Source: Acidimicrobiia bacterium
GTDB taxonomy: Bacteria > Actinomycetota > Acidimicrobiia > Acidimicrobiales > Poriferisodalaceae
DNA length: 44,512 bases
Assembly: GCA_022820925.1 (NCBI GenBank)
Contig: JAJEEO010000016.1
Location: 1-44,512, forward strand
Direction of reading: 5' to 3'
Part shown: positions 1-7,698 of the stretch, in pieces
Layout of the letters: each line of letters starts with the position of its first letter
Position numbering within the stretch: position 1 is the stretch's first letter
The notes under the pieces: generated by a model
The model's database searches: none
The model's input: the letters and a program-made list of their open reading frames with translations, nothing else
Told to the model about the DNA's origin: nothing
Program-made: the position numbers and the translations under genes

Positions 1-372
1 GATCCCGAGGCGAACGTCGTCGATCAGGTCATGACGCTGCTGCTGCATGTCACCGAGCACCACGAAGCGGATCGCCGGCTCGCTCGCTCCTTCTTCAAGG
101 AGCTTCCGTTCGTCAGCGAATCCGGGCTCGCAGACGCCAACACCTTGGTCGATTGGTTTCTCGCCCGGCTCGCCGAGCTGTTGGACGTCGCGAGCGCGAA
201 CGGCGACCTCGATCCCGACGTGCCGAAGGGCCGGCTGGCGCTCAACATCTACGCGCAATGGCAGCTGCTCATGCGCCGGCTCGTCACCGACAGGTGGTCC
301 TATGCCGAGATGGCCGCCGAGCTCGACCAGTGCGTGCGAGTCGCGCTGTGGGGGTTGACTCCGAAGAACTGA
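1..372 (+). CDS. TetR/AcrR-type transcriptional regulator, C-terminal part (5' truncated by window)
   Basis: The frame is open from base 1 and ends at the stop just before 373, so the N-terminal DNA-binding domain lies outside the window. The visible ~123 residues are all-helical. They resemble the ligand-binding C-terminal domain of TetR family regulators, with a run of helices around RSFFKELPF and the closing AQWQLLMRRLVTD segment. The gene converges on the flavin oxidoreductase that ends the aromatic operon, only 4 bases away. It could regulate that operon, but nothing in the sequence proves this. Family assignment rests on the C-terminal half only, so it is moderate. Confidence 0.6.
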   Translation, partial: DPEANVVDQVMTLLLHVTEHHEADRRLARSFFKELPFVSESGLADANTLVDWFLARLAELLDVASANGDLDPDVPKGRLALNIYAQWQLLMRRLVTDRWSYAEMAAELDQCVRVALWGLTPKN

Positions 373-376
373 CCGC

Positions 377-1258
377 TCAGCCGGCAACGGCCACCGGGCC
401 GACCGCATCCAGCCAGCGCCGCATCAGCGCCACGATCTCGTCCGGCGAATCCCCGCCGGCGAAGACCTTGAGGTGCGTCACGCCGAGATCGCGGTATGCC
501 TCGGCCAGGTCGACCCATTCGGCCGGGTCGCCGTCAGGCCGGGTGCGGATGGCGCACTCGATGCCCAGCTCGGCCGGGTCGCGCCCGGCGTCGCGCGCGT
601 AGCCCCTGACCCGCCCGAGGATCGGCTCGAGATCGGCCGGCGGGAACTGCGGCATCCAGCCGTCGGCCATGCGGCCGATGCGCTCGAGCACGCGCTCGCT
701 CACGAACCCGAAGAACGAGCCCATCCAGATCGGGATCGGCCGCTGGACCGGCATCGGATTCAACCCGACCCGGTCGAGCTGGTGCCACTCGCCGTCGTAG
801 CTCACATGCTCGTCGGTCCAGTAGCTGCGCAAGATCTCGACCTGCTCCTCGATGCGCCGCCCGCGGTTGGTGAACTCCTCGTTGAGCGCCTCGTATTCCA
901 TCCAGTTGCGGCCGATGCCCACGCCGAGCCGCAGCCGGCCGCCTGAGAGCAGGTCCAGCTCGGCGCACTGCTTGGCCACGAGTGTCGTCTGGCGCTGGGG
1001 CAGCAGCAGTACGCCGGTCGCGAGCTCGACCCGCTCAGTCACCGCCGCGATGAAGCTCAGGAATACCAGCGGTTCGTGGACCCCGGTCGCCGAGGTGTGG
1101 ACCCGCTGCCCTTCGGCCCGGTCCGGATGGCCGCCGATCACGTGGTCGTTGGTGGAGATGCCGTCGAAGCCAGCGGCTTCGAGTTCCTGGACCAGCCCTC
1201 GGATGACGGGCCAGTCGAGGCCCATGTTGACGTTGCCGAACGCTGCGCCGAATTTCAT
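377..1258 (-). CDS. LLM class F420/flavin-dependent oxidoreductase
   Basis: The 293-residue protein begins MKFGAAFGNVNMGLDWPVI and has the bacterial-luciferase-like TIM-barrel pattern. Typical landmarks are visible: GFDGISTNDHV near residue 35, the ATGVLLLPQRQTTLVAKQ segment, the LSGGRLRLGVGIGRNWMEYEAL nucleotide/cofactor loop, and a late TRPDGDPAEW segment. This family uses F420 or FMN to oxidise or reduce small substrates; the substrate is not readable here. It is the last gene of the minus-strand aromatic operon, 22 bases after the HpaB-type gene. It may act on a ring-oxidation intermediate, which is inference from position. Confidence 0.85.
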   Translation of the reverse strand: MKFGAAFGNVNMGLDWPVIRGLVQELEAAGFDGISTNDHVIGGHPDRAEGQRVHTSATGVHEPLVFLSFIAAVTERVELATGVLLLPQRQTTLVAKQCAELDLLSGGRLRLGVGIGRNWMEYEALNEEFTNRGRRIEEQVEILRSYWTDEHVSYDGEWHQLDRVGLNPMPVQRPIPIWMGSFFGFVSERVLERIGRMADGWMPQFPPADLEPILGRVRGYARDAGRDPAELGIECAIRTRPDGDPAEWVDLAEAYRDLGVTHLKVFAGGDSPDEIVALMRRWLDAVGPVAVAG

Positions 1259-1280
1259 GGCAACAGTCTCGCGGGGCCGC

Positions 1281-2762
1281 TCAGCCGACGGACCAGTCCG
1301 GCCACGGGAGCCGCTCGGTGCCCTGGGGCGGCTGGAGGATCCGCGACACCATCTTGACGGCCTCGTCCTTGTCGTAGAACTGGTAGTTCAGGCCCTTCAT
1401 CCGCTGGGTGTCGCCGAAGAAGAACCGCTCGTAGAGCTCCTGGCGGCCGCCCCAGCCGGTCCCGCAGATGTCCCACGCCATCCGGAACAGCGCGACCTTG
1501 TCCTTGCCCTCCTGGCTGACCCCCTGGTAGTAGCGGTCGATGGCCAGCTCGGCCATCTCCAAAGTGGCCTCCTGGGGCAGCGACACATAGCCCCCGCCGC
1601 CGAGCTGGATGATGTGGTCGATGATGCGGGGGTACACCTCGGGATACAGCCGCAGCGCCGCCTGGATGGCGCTCTCGTTGGCGTAGTACAGGCCGTTGGC
1701 GGGATTCAGCTCGGCGCCCTCGACGGCCGCAATGGCGAGCGACTCCATGGTGTGCAGCCACATGAGGATGTCGCCGAGGCGGTCCTGCACGTTCACGAAC
1801 TGCGAGATCTGCGACGACTCGGCCATCAGGTGCGCCAGGCCAAACAGGAAGCGCGTCTTGGCCACGTTCTTCACCACGACGTGATGGCCCAGCGACTGGA
1901 AGAACTTCATGCCGGGAATCGACAGGTTGTGCGGCTCGATGTCGTTGCAGATGAACACGTCCTCCCACGGGATGAACGCTTCCTCCCAGATGGCGAGCGC
2001 GTCCATCTCCTCGAAACGACCTGTCAGCGGGCGGTCGTAGTGAGACCGCTCGGGATCGAGCTTGTCCCGGCACATCCACTTGAGATTGGGGTGGTTGACC
2101 TTGCAGGTGAAGCCGAGCGCGTAGATCTCGTCGCCGTTGCCTTCGAGGCCGAGGGGTGCGCCGAAGCTCAGGTTCTCCTCGCAGAACGGGGCGAGCGTGC
2201 CGACCATGCGTGCCCCGGTCACGATGACCCCGTCGCCGTTGGAGTCGACGATGCCGGCGTTGACGAATTTCTCCTGCTCCGCAAACGGCGTGAACCGGTC
2301 GGTCATCGGGTTCACGAACGTGTGGGTCATGCAGATGTCGTTGCGCCGGCAGTGCAGGTAGGTCTCATAGGCGTTGCGGGCGAACCGCTCGTCGTTCATC
2401 CCCCAGATGTGGCCGGTGTTGCCCAGCGCCATCATGCAGGCGTTCATGTAATCCGGTGCCCGGCCCATCAGCCCGCCGGTCACCTCCGCCCACACGCCAA
2501 AGGCCGCTGCCCGCCGGCGCAGGTCGTCGATCGAGCGCGGCTCGATGAACGACAAGTGCGCGCGATCTCCGTCGGGGGTCTCGTAGGTGACCGTGTCCTC
2601 GAGTTCGGGAATGTTCTGCATGTCGTAGTACTGCGCCACGGTGAGCGCTGTCGTGCGCAGGCCCGGTTCGGTCGATGCGTCGGTGACGAGGTGCCCGTCG
2701 TAATAGACCCGCCGCCCGTCAGCCAACGTCGAGAGGTACTCCTCGCCGGTCTTCATCCCCAT
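1281..2762 (-). CDS. 4-hydroxyphenylacetate 3-hydroxylase (HpaB)-type flavin monooxygenase
   Basis: The 493-residue protein has the length and pattern of the HpaB / 4-hydroxybutyryl-CoA dehydratase family, which has an acyl-CoA-dehydrogenase-like fold. Landmarks include MKTGEEYLSTLADGRRVYYDG at the N-terminus, the central DRFTPFAEQEKFVNAGIVDSN region, the ICMTHTFVNPMTDR segment, and the C-terminal ELYERFFFGDTQR near residue 450. HpaB-type enzymes hydroxylate phenols using FADH2 supplied by a separate reductase. No HpaC-like reductase is seen in this window. It follows the dihydrodiol-dehydrogenase-like SDR in the operon, so ortho-hydroxylation of a phenolic intermediate is a reasonable inference. 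The dehydratase branch of the family cannot be excluded by eye, but the expected CxxxC-type iron-sulfur ligands are not evident. Confidence 0.85.
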   Translation of the reverse strand: MGMKTGEEYLSTLADGRRVYYDGHLVTDASTEPGLRTTALTVAQYYDMQNIPELEDTVTYETPDGDRAHLSFIEPRSIDDLRRRAAAFGVWAEVTGGLMGRAPDYMNACMMALGNTGHIWGMNDERFARNAYETYLHCRRNDICMTHTFVNPMTDRFTPFAEQEKFVNAGIVDSNGDGVIVTGARMVGTLAPFCEENLSFGAPLGLEGNGDEIYALGFTCKVNHPNLKWMCRDKLDPERSHYDRPLTGRFEEMDALAIWEEAFIPWEDVFICNDIEPHNLSIPGMKFFQSLGHHVVVKNVAKTRFLFGLAHLMAESSQISQFVNVQDRLGDILMWLHTMESLAIAAVEGAELNPANGLYYANESAIQAALRLYPEVYPRIIDHIIQLGGGGYVSLPQEATLEMAELAIDRYYQGVSQEGKDKVALFRMAWDICGTGWGGRQELYERFFFGDTQRMKGLNYQFYDKDEAVKMVSRILQPPQGTERLPWPDWSVG

Positions 2763-2844
2763 GTCTGCCCCCGTGATGCATCAGCGGCGATGCCGCCGGC
2801 GGCCGTCGCCTATGAATTCGCAGCGGCGTCACGAAGAACTGACT

Positions 2845-3648
2845 CTACTCAGTTTTCTGGGACCGAGTGGATGCGGGGAGGTTGGCGCCGCCGTCGCTGT
2901 GTATGAACCGGCCGGTCATGCCGCGGGATGCCGCTGAGGCCAGGAACACGTAGCACTCGGCGTGGTCGGCCGGGCCGAGCGCGACGCCGAGGCGGCTGCG
3001 CCGCCGGATCGACTCGGCACGGTCCGGCTCGGATCCCAGCGACCGATCGTGCAGGCCCAGCGAGCGCAGGCCCCGCAGGTCGGTGCTGTGGGTGCCGCCG
3101 GGCGCGACGCCGTTGACCCGGATCGCGGGTGCCAGCTCGTGGGCCAGCGACTCCACGCAGCCCCGCACCGCGAACTTGCTGGCCACATAGAGGATCCCGC
3201 CGCGGCCCGGCATGAAGCTGCTGGTGGAGCCGGTCAGGATGACCGACCCCTGGGCTTCCCGCAGGGGCTCGATCGCTGCACGGACGGCCAGCAGCATGGA
3301 GCGCACGTTGACGTTCATGACCTCGGCAAACGCGTCGTCGAGCGCTTCTCGGGGCAGCTCGCCGAGCCTGAGGTAGAAGTCGAACAGCCCGACGCAGCTC
3401 ACCAGCGTGTCGATGCCCCCGAATGCGTCCACCATTGCGGCGACGGCGGCGTCGTTGTCGTCCGCGCTGGTGGCATCGCCGCAGATCACCGGTCCGGCCG
3501 ATGGCGCGGCCAGCGACTCGCACTTGTGCGGGTCGATCTCGAGCGAGCCGACCCTGGCACCCTCGGCCAGGAAGGCATCGTGCACGCCTCGGCCGATGCC
3601 AGATCCCGCCCCGATGATGAGCGCCCGGTTGCCGGCCAGCCTGCTCAT
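2845..3648 (-). CDS. SDR oxidoreductase resembling cis-dihydrodiol dehydrogenase (BphB/HcaB type)
   Basis: This 267-residue classical short-chain dehydrogenase has GAGSGIGR at residues 13-20, the NVNV segment near 112, catalytic Ser at about 141-143 and Tyr154-x3-Lys158. The stretch GLFDFYLRLGELPREALDDAF is like the substrate region of cis-2,3-dihydrodiol dehydrogenases, and the ending FIHSDGGANLP is typical of SDRs. Such enzymes use NAD+ to re-aromatise the diol made by ring-hydroxylating dioxygenases. It lies directly downstream of the dioxygenase alpha and beta genes, which fits that role well. The exact substrate is unknown. Confidence 0.85.
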   Translation of the reverse strand: MSRLAGNRALIIGAGSGIGRGVHDAFLAEGARVGSLEIDPHKCESLAAPSAGPVICGDATSADDNDAAVAAMVDAFGGIDTLVSCVGLFDFYLRLGELPREALDDAFAEVMNVNVRSMLLAVRAAIEPLREAQGSVILTGSTSSFMPGRGGILYVASKFAVRGCVESLAHELAPAIRVNGVAPGGTHSTDLRGLRSLGLHDRSLGSEPDRAESIRRRSRLGVALGPADHAECYVFLASAASRGMTGRFIHSDGGANLPASTRSQKTE

Positions 3649-3682
3649 CGCGGGGCCCTCACGAAGACGTCGCCCGACAGCT

Positions 3683-4213
3683 TCACAGGAAGATCGCCAG
3701 ATTCTGGGTGCGCAGGACCGACTCGTCGATCTCGATGTCGCGTTGGCGCAGGCGCAGGCCCTCCTCCGTCGGTATCAGCACGTCGGTCCGCCCCGCCGAC
3801 AGCAGGCTCGGGGCGGTGCGGTCGCCCCGCGATCGGTACAGCAGCACCGCCGACTCCGCGATCAGCTCGTCGCCGGCACCCTCGAAGGTCCGCACATTGG
3901 AGACGTGATGGCGAATACGGCTCTGGGGGTCCTCGGTCCACGCGTAGTCGGTCTGGAATCGCTGCACCCGCTTGCGCAGCGAGTACAAATCCTCGTCGAA
4001 GTGGTGCATGGTCTGCACGTCGGTCTCGTCGGCGGCCTTGACGGCGGTGACCCGCACTGGCATGCGGTAGCGGATCCGGGGGTCCATCAGCCCCAGCCAT
4101 GCCTCGAAGTCGGACGTGTCGAGCAGGTGCGCCTCTTCGGTCAGAAACTGTGCGGCCATCTGGTGCCGCTCGTCGGTGTAGGGCAGCGGCGCCGCAGACC
4201 GCGCCGAGCTCAC
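3683..4213 (-). CDS. Aromatic ring-hydroxylating dioxygenase beta subunit
   Basis: The start is taken as the GTG at 4213, whose codon overlaps the alpha-subunit stop (GTGA), giving 176 residues, the normal size for this subunit. An open frame continues upstream inside the alpha gene but is not credible as protein. The NTF2-like beta-subunit pattern is visible: FLTEEAHLLDTSDFEAWLGL, DPRIRYRMPVR, then a C-terminal RQRDIEIDESVLRTQNLAIFL that closely matches biphenyl/naphthalene dioxygenase small subunits. It is structural in an alpha3beta3 oxygenase. Translational coupling to the alpha gene supports equimolar production. Confidence 0.92.
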   Translation of the reverse strand: MSSARSAAPLPYTDERHQMAAQFLTEEAHLLDTSDFEAWLGLMDPRIRYRMPVRVTAVKAADETDVQTMHHFDEDLYSLRKRVQRFQTDYAWTEDPQSRIRHHVSNVRTFEGAGDELIAESAVLLYRSRGDRTAPSLLSAGRTDVLIPTEEGLRLRQRDIEIDESVLRTQNLAIFL

Positions 4214-5598
4214 GCCTGCCGCTCCCCCATGCCGAACGCCATCGGCTCGCGTGCCGGCGCAGGCTGTGACACCAAGTCGGCCCACATCGAGAACCAGTGG
4301 CGCTGGTTGTGCTCGCCGAAGCCCTGGTAGGCCGTGCCCGGGCCGCCGAAGCCCCTGAACTGGTCGACGATCGGATCGCCGTCGAGCGTCAGTCCCATGC
4401 GGTTGTTGAGCAGCAGGTTCCGCGCCATCGAGCCCCGTGCCATCGTCGTGATCGACACCCAGTTCTCGACATCGTCCTGCTCGAACATGCCCGATGAGCC
4501 GAAGCACATCAGGTACGCCTTGTACGACGCTGCCTTGTAGTCGTCAGGCGCGTCGGCCGCCACGCAGAACCACGAATACACCTCAGTCTCGCCCGGCCCG
4601 ACGGGCTGCCACAGCCGCACGGAGATGAACGGCGTGATCCGCCCCTCGGCGTCGGTCTGGGGCCAGTTGTGCACGAAGCTCAGGTTCGGGAACAGCGTGG
4701 AGGCGGACGGCATGAATCCCGGCTCGTCGACGAGCGCTCGCTGCGCGGGGCTCAGCGCGGCGGCCATCCGGTCGATCATCTCCTCGGGATAGCCGACGTA
4801 GGCCAGCCCCGATCTGAACTCGCTTCCGGGCGGCAGCTTGTAGGTGGTGCCGCCGCCGGGGCCGGCATGCCACAGCACGCCTTCCTTGCGCTTGTACGGC
4901 TTCGGCTCGCCGAACAGCTCGATGTCCACGACGCTCGCGTGGGTGTGGGGCGTGTGGTAGCTGTCGCCCATGAAGTTCTCGGCGCCGATCTTCCAGTTGG
5001 CCTCGACACGCCAGCGCTGCGGCCCGCGGAACTCCATGCCTGCCGCACTCTGGCCGGTGTAGAAGTCGAGATAGAACGCGTAGTCGCCCAGCCAGGTCTC
5101 GAAGTGGGGAGCGTCGGGGTCGAGGCTGGCGAAGATCATCCCGTTGCGGATCGCGACCGAGGGCGCCCGCAGCAGCGCCTGGCCTTCCTTGATGAAGCCG
5201 GCCTCGCCGCCGTAGGCATCTGCGTGGAAGGGCAGCCCGGCGAGCTGGCCGTCGTTCTTGTAAGTCCAGGCGTGGTACGGGCAGCGGAACGTACGGGCAC
5301 TGCCGCGCTCGGCCCGGCATACCTGCATGCCCCGGTGGACGCACATGTTGAACATCACGTGTATCTGACCGTCGCTGTCGCGGGTCACCAGGAACGAGTC
5401 GTCCCCGATGTTGCGCACGACATAGTCGTCGGGCTGCGCAATCTCGGACTCGTGGGCCAGGAAGTTCCACGACCTGCCGAACAGCCGGGTGCGCTCCAGC
5501 TCGTGCACCTGGGCGTCGTTGTACAGAAAGGCGGGGATGAGGCCTTGGCGCACGGCGCCGGTGATGTCGGCGATGCCGTTGGGCTCGGCGGCTGCCAT
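4210..5598 (-). CDS. Aromatic ring-hydroxylating dioxygenase alpha subunit (Rieske, biphenyl/naphthalene type)
   Basis: The 462-residue alpha subunit has a Rieske [2Fe-2S] site C86-x-H88 / C106-x2-H109 with the usual 17-residue spacing. The mononuclear iron site follows in GDSYHTPHTH: bridging Asp212 and ligands His215 and His220. A third carboxylate ligand is expected at Asp375/376 in FEQDDVENW. These enzymes add both atoms of O2 to an arene to make a cis-dihydrodiol. The length and FEQDD motif match the biphenyl/naphthalene group. A dedicated ferredoxin and ferredoxin reductase are required but are not in this window. The gene sits between a class II aldolase gene and the beta subunit in one minus-strand operon. 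Confidence 0.93.
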   Translation of the reverse strand: MAAAEPNGIADITGAVRQGLIPAFLYNDAQVHELERTRLFGRSWNFLAHESEIAQPDDYVVRNIGDDSFLVTRDSDGQIHVMFNMCVHRGMQVCRAERGSARTFRCPYHAWTYKNDGQLAGLPFHADAYGGEAGFIKEGQALLRAPSVAIRNGMIFASLDPDAPHFETWLGDYAFYLDFYTGQSAAGMEFRGPQRWRVEANWKIGAENFMGDSYHTPHTHASVVDIELFGEPKPYKRKEGVLWHAGPGGGTTYKLPPGSEFRSGLAYVGYPEEMIDRMAAALSPAQRALVDEPGFMPSASTLFPNLSFVHNWPQTDAEGRITPFISVRLWQPVGPGETEVYSWFCVAADAPDDYKAASYKAYLMCFGSSGMFEQDDVENWVSITTMARGSMARNLLLNNRMGLTLDGDPIVDQFRGFGGPGTAYQGFGEHNQRHWFSMWADLVSQPAPAREPMAFGMGERQA

Positions 5599-5622
5599 AA
5601 CGTCTCCTCCCCTGCCAGTGCC

Positions 5623-6363
5623 CTATTCCAGCCCATGCCCGTCGTGCTCGAGTGCAGCCACATGGTGCCCCCACAGGGTCTCACGGTTGAACGCGCTGCC
5701 GAGGTCCGGCAACTCGGCCAGATCGGCGTCGGGAATGGCTTCGGGGGTCGCTCCCGCGGCGCGCACCCGCAGGTGGATGCGTGCCAGCGTGTCGAGCTGC
5801 AGCGACCGCAGCACGGCATCGGCGACGTCTTCGCCAGTGGTCACGACGCCATGGCCCCGCAGCACGAGCGCTGGGGCATCGCCCAGCGAGGCCACCATCT
5901 CGGCGGCAAGCACGTCATTGCGGATGAGGACCGAACGGGGGTGGACGGGTATGCCTGCGGCGGCAAGGCGAGCGGCCGGGATGTCGTAGGCACCGAAGAT
6001 CGGCTCGAGCTCGATGCCGGCGAGGCTGGCCACCACGACGTCAGGTGGGTGGGCGTGGACCACGCAGGTCACATCCGGCCGGGCCGCGAGCACCGAGGTG
6101 TGGATCGGCAGTTCGCCCGGCACGACGTAGTCCCCCGCCGGATCGTCGGTGATCTCGCCGGAGCCGAGTTCGACCTCGCGCACATCGTCAGGCGTCGTGA
6201 ACCGCAGCCCTGCCTCGTGCGGCCCGCGGCACCGCACCAGCGCCCGACCGCCGTCGATCCGCAGGCTGATGTGCCCCAGGATGTTCTCGACCAGCCCGCG
6301 ATGCGCCATCACCCGGCACCCGACTGCAATCTCGCGTCGCAGCCCATCCAGGCCATCGCTCAT
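5623..6363 (-). CDS. Class II aldolase/adducin family protein
   Basis: The 246-residue protein has the zinc site of class II aldolases: His103 and His105 in VVHAHPP and His171 in LRGHGVV, with a likely catalytic Glu84 in PGELPIH. The family includes fuculose-phosphate aldolase and several decarboxylases and demethylases of aromatic or keto acids. It is embedded between a phthalate-type Rieske oxygenase and the dioxygenase alpha gene. That position makes cleavage or decarboxylation of a ring-derived intermediate more likely than sugar metabolism. This is inference from context, and the substrate is unknown. Confidence 0.88.
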   Translation of the reverse strand: MSDGLDGLRREIAVGCRVMAHRGLVENILGHISLRIDGGRALVRCRGPHEAGLRFTTPDDVREVELGSGEITDDPAGDYVVPGELPIHTSVLAARPDVTCVVHAHPPDVVVASLAGIELEPIFGAYDIPAARLAAAGIPVHPRSVLIRNDVLAAEMVASLGDAPALVLRGHGVVTTGEDVADAVLRSLQLDTLARIHLRVRAAGATPEAIPDADLAELPDLGSAFNRETLWGHHVAALEHDGHGLE

Positions 6364-6406
6364 GCGTCGAAGCTATATCCCTGCTGCATCGGCAGAACCC
6401 GGGACG

Positions 6407-7618
6407 TCAGCCTCGGTTGATGACCTCGTCTCGGTTGCCGATGTAGTTGCCCGCTCGAACCTCGTAGCGAGCGGATGCGGCGTCGTAGGCGACGAAGGGC
6501 GGGTCGTCACCGGCCGCCAACTGCTTGAGGCACTCGCGGAACCTGCGCCGGAACATCACCACTCCCCGATCAGAGCTGGCCAAGTGCTCCTCTGAATGCA
6601 GGGTGACCGGCCCCTGGCTCACCATGGCCTCGTAGTCGCCGGGCATCTGCTGGTGCTCGGCCTCGGTCAGGTCCTCCCATCGCTTGCCTCCGTAGGAAGC
6701 GCGCCTCGACGGGGCGCCGATAGGGCGTGTGAGGATCGTGAAGATCTTCGTCTCGGTGCGGGAGATCGGCAGCGTCCATGCGACGCTGGTGGCCTGGCCC
6801 TCGTGCTCGACGAACGGGCTCGCCACGATGCGCACGTTGGGCATCAGCACTTCGGTGACGCGGTGGAAGAAGCGGCCGTCGTCGAGCTCCCGATCCTGAT
6901 GCGACTTGACGCCGTGCGGTGTGAAGTGCCAGCTCACGTCGGGCAGTGACTGCATCTCAGCTACGAACTGGTTGCCCGAGAAGCCCGCATGCAGCACGTA
7001 CACGTGGAACGGGTCCATGACGTTCTCATGAGTCTGGAACCAGTTGCACGGCGTCGGGTCGCCGTGCAACCCAATGTTGTTGTCGTCGGCGACAACCTCC
7101 CAGCCCTCGGCGACGTCCTCAAGAATGTCGTAGGTCGGGAACGCCGGCTTTCGCTCCGGCGGCCCCATGTAGACGAAGAGCATCCCGTGGTAGTCCACGA
7201 GCGGGTACCACGGCTGGCGGTAGCGCTCGAGGTGCTGCCCGCCGCCGGGCTCGCACGGCATGTCCAGCGTGTGGCCCTCGACATCGAAGAGCCAGCCGTG
7301 GTAGCAGCACCGGATGCCGCGCTCTTCGACCTTGCCGTAGTACAGCGACGTGCCCCGGTGGCAGCAGCGGTCGTGGACCAGTCCCGGCCGGCCGCCGCCA
7401 TCGCGGAACAGGATGAGATCTTCCCCCAGGATTCGCACTGCCTTCGGGACGTCGGTGGCGTCGGCCGCGAGCGCGAACGGATGCCAGTAGCGGCGGAGCA
7501 GCTCGCCGGCGGGCGTGCCGCGCTCCACCTCGACGAGGTCCAGCGCGACGTCGGGCTCGGGCAGTTCGTACCCCGTGCCCACGTCGATGTTCACCGGTTG
7601 CTCGCTCAGTTGACCCAT
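6407..7618 (-). CDS. Rieske non-heme iron oxygenase, phthalate/phenoxybenzoate dioxygenase type
   Basis: I chose the ATG at 7618 (403 residues, MGQLSEQPVN...) because a purine-rich stretch precedes it; an upstream ATG at 7663 would add 15 residues unlike the family. The Rieske site is C85-x-H87 / C104-x2-H107. The iron site lies in HENVMDPFHVYVLH, with Asp202, His205 and His210. The LLRRYWHPFALA N-terminus is typical of single-subunit oxygenases fed by a phthalate dioxygenase-type reductase. No reductase is visible nearby. It is the first gene of the minus-strand aromatic operon and reads away from the divergent promoter at 7619-7698. Its likely role is a second ring hydroxylation, an O-demethylation or a side-chain oxidation. 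Confidence 0.88.
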   Translation of the reverse strand: MGQLSEQPVNIDVGTGYELPEPDVALDLVEVERGTPAGELLRRYWHPFALAADATDVPKAVRILGEDLILFRDGGGRPGLVHDRCCHRGTSLYYGKVEERGIRCCYHGWLFDVEGHTLDMPCEPGGGQHLERYRQPWYPLVDYHGMLFVYMGPPERKPAFPTYDILEDVAEGWEVVADDNNIGLHGDPTPCNWFQTHENVMDPFHVYVLHAGFSGNQFVAEMQSLPDVSWHFTPHGVKSHQDRELDDGRFFHRVTEVLMPNVRIVASPFVEHEGQATSVAWTLPISRTETKIFTILTRPIGAPSRRASYGGKRWEDLTEAEHQQMPGDYEAMVSQGPVTLHSEEHLASSDRGVVMFRRRFRECLKQLAAGDDPPFVAYDAASARYEVRAGNYIGNRDEVINRG

Positions 7619-7649
7619 CCGGCACCCCGCCCCCGTTTGTACCATCCGT

Positions 7650-7685
7650 GCGCCTGCTGACATTTGAGCACGGCGCCTGCTGACA
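7650..7685. promoter_or_regulatory. 13-bp direct repeat in the divergent promoter (possible operator pair)
   Basis: GCGCCTGCTGACA occurs perfectly at 7650-7662 and 7673-7685, a start-to-start distance of 23 bp (about two helical turns). Both copies lie in the 80-base gap between the divergent Rieske oxygenase and CoA transferase genes. Spacing and placement fit binding sites for a transcription factor controlling one or both directions. A chance duplication is also possible. Confidence 0.4.
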
Positions 7686-7698
7686 GGACGGATTCGAG

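Noticed and set aside
852..2906. A 684-codon open frame on the plus strand opposite the HpaB-type and LLM genes
   Set aside because: It is antisense to two well-supported genes, has low-complexity composition typical of GC-rich shadow frames and matches no family pattern.
4214..4507. N-terminal extension of the dioxygenase beta subunit
   Set aside because: It is an out-of-frame reading of the alpha subunit; the GTG at 4213 gives the normal subunit length.
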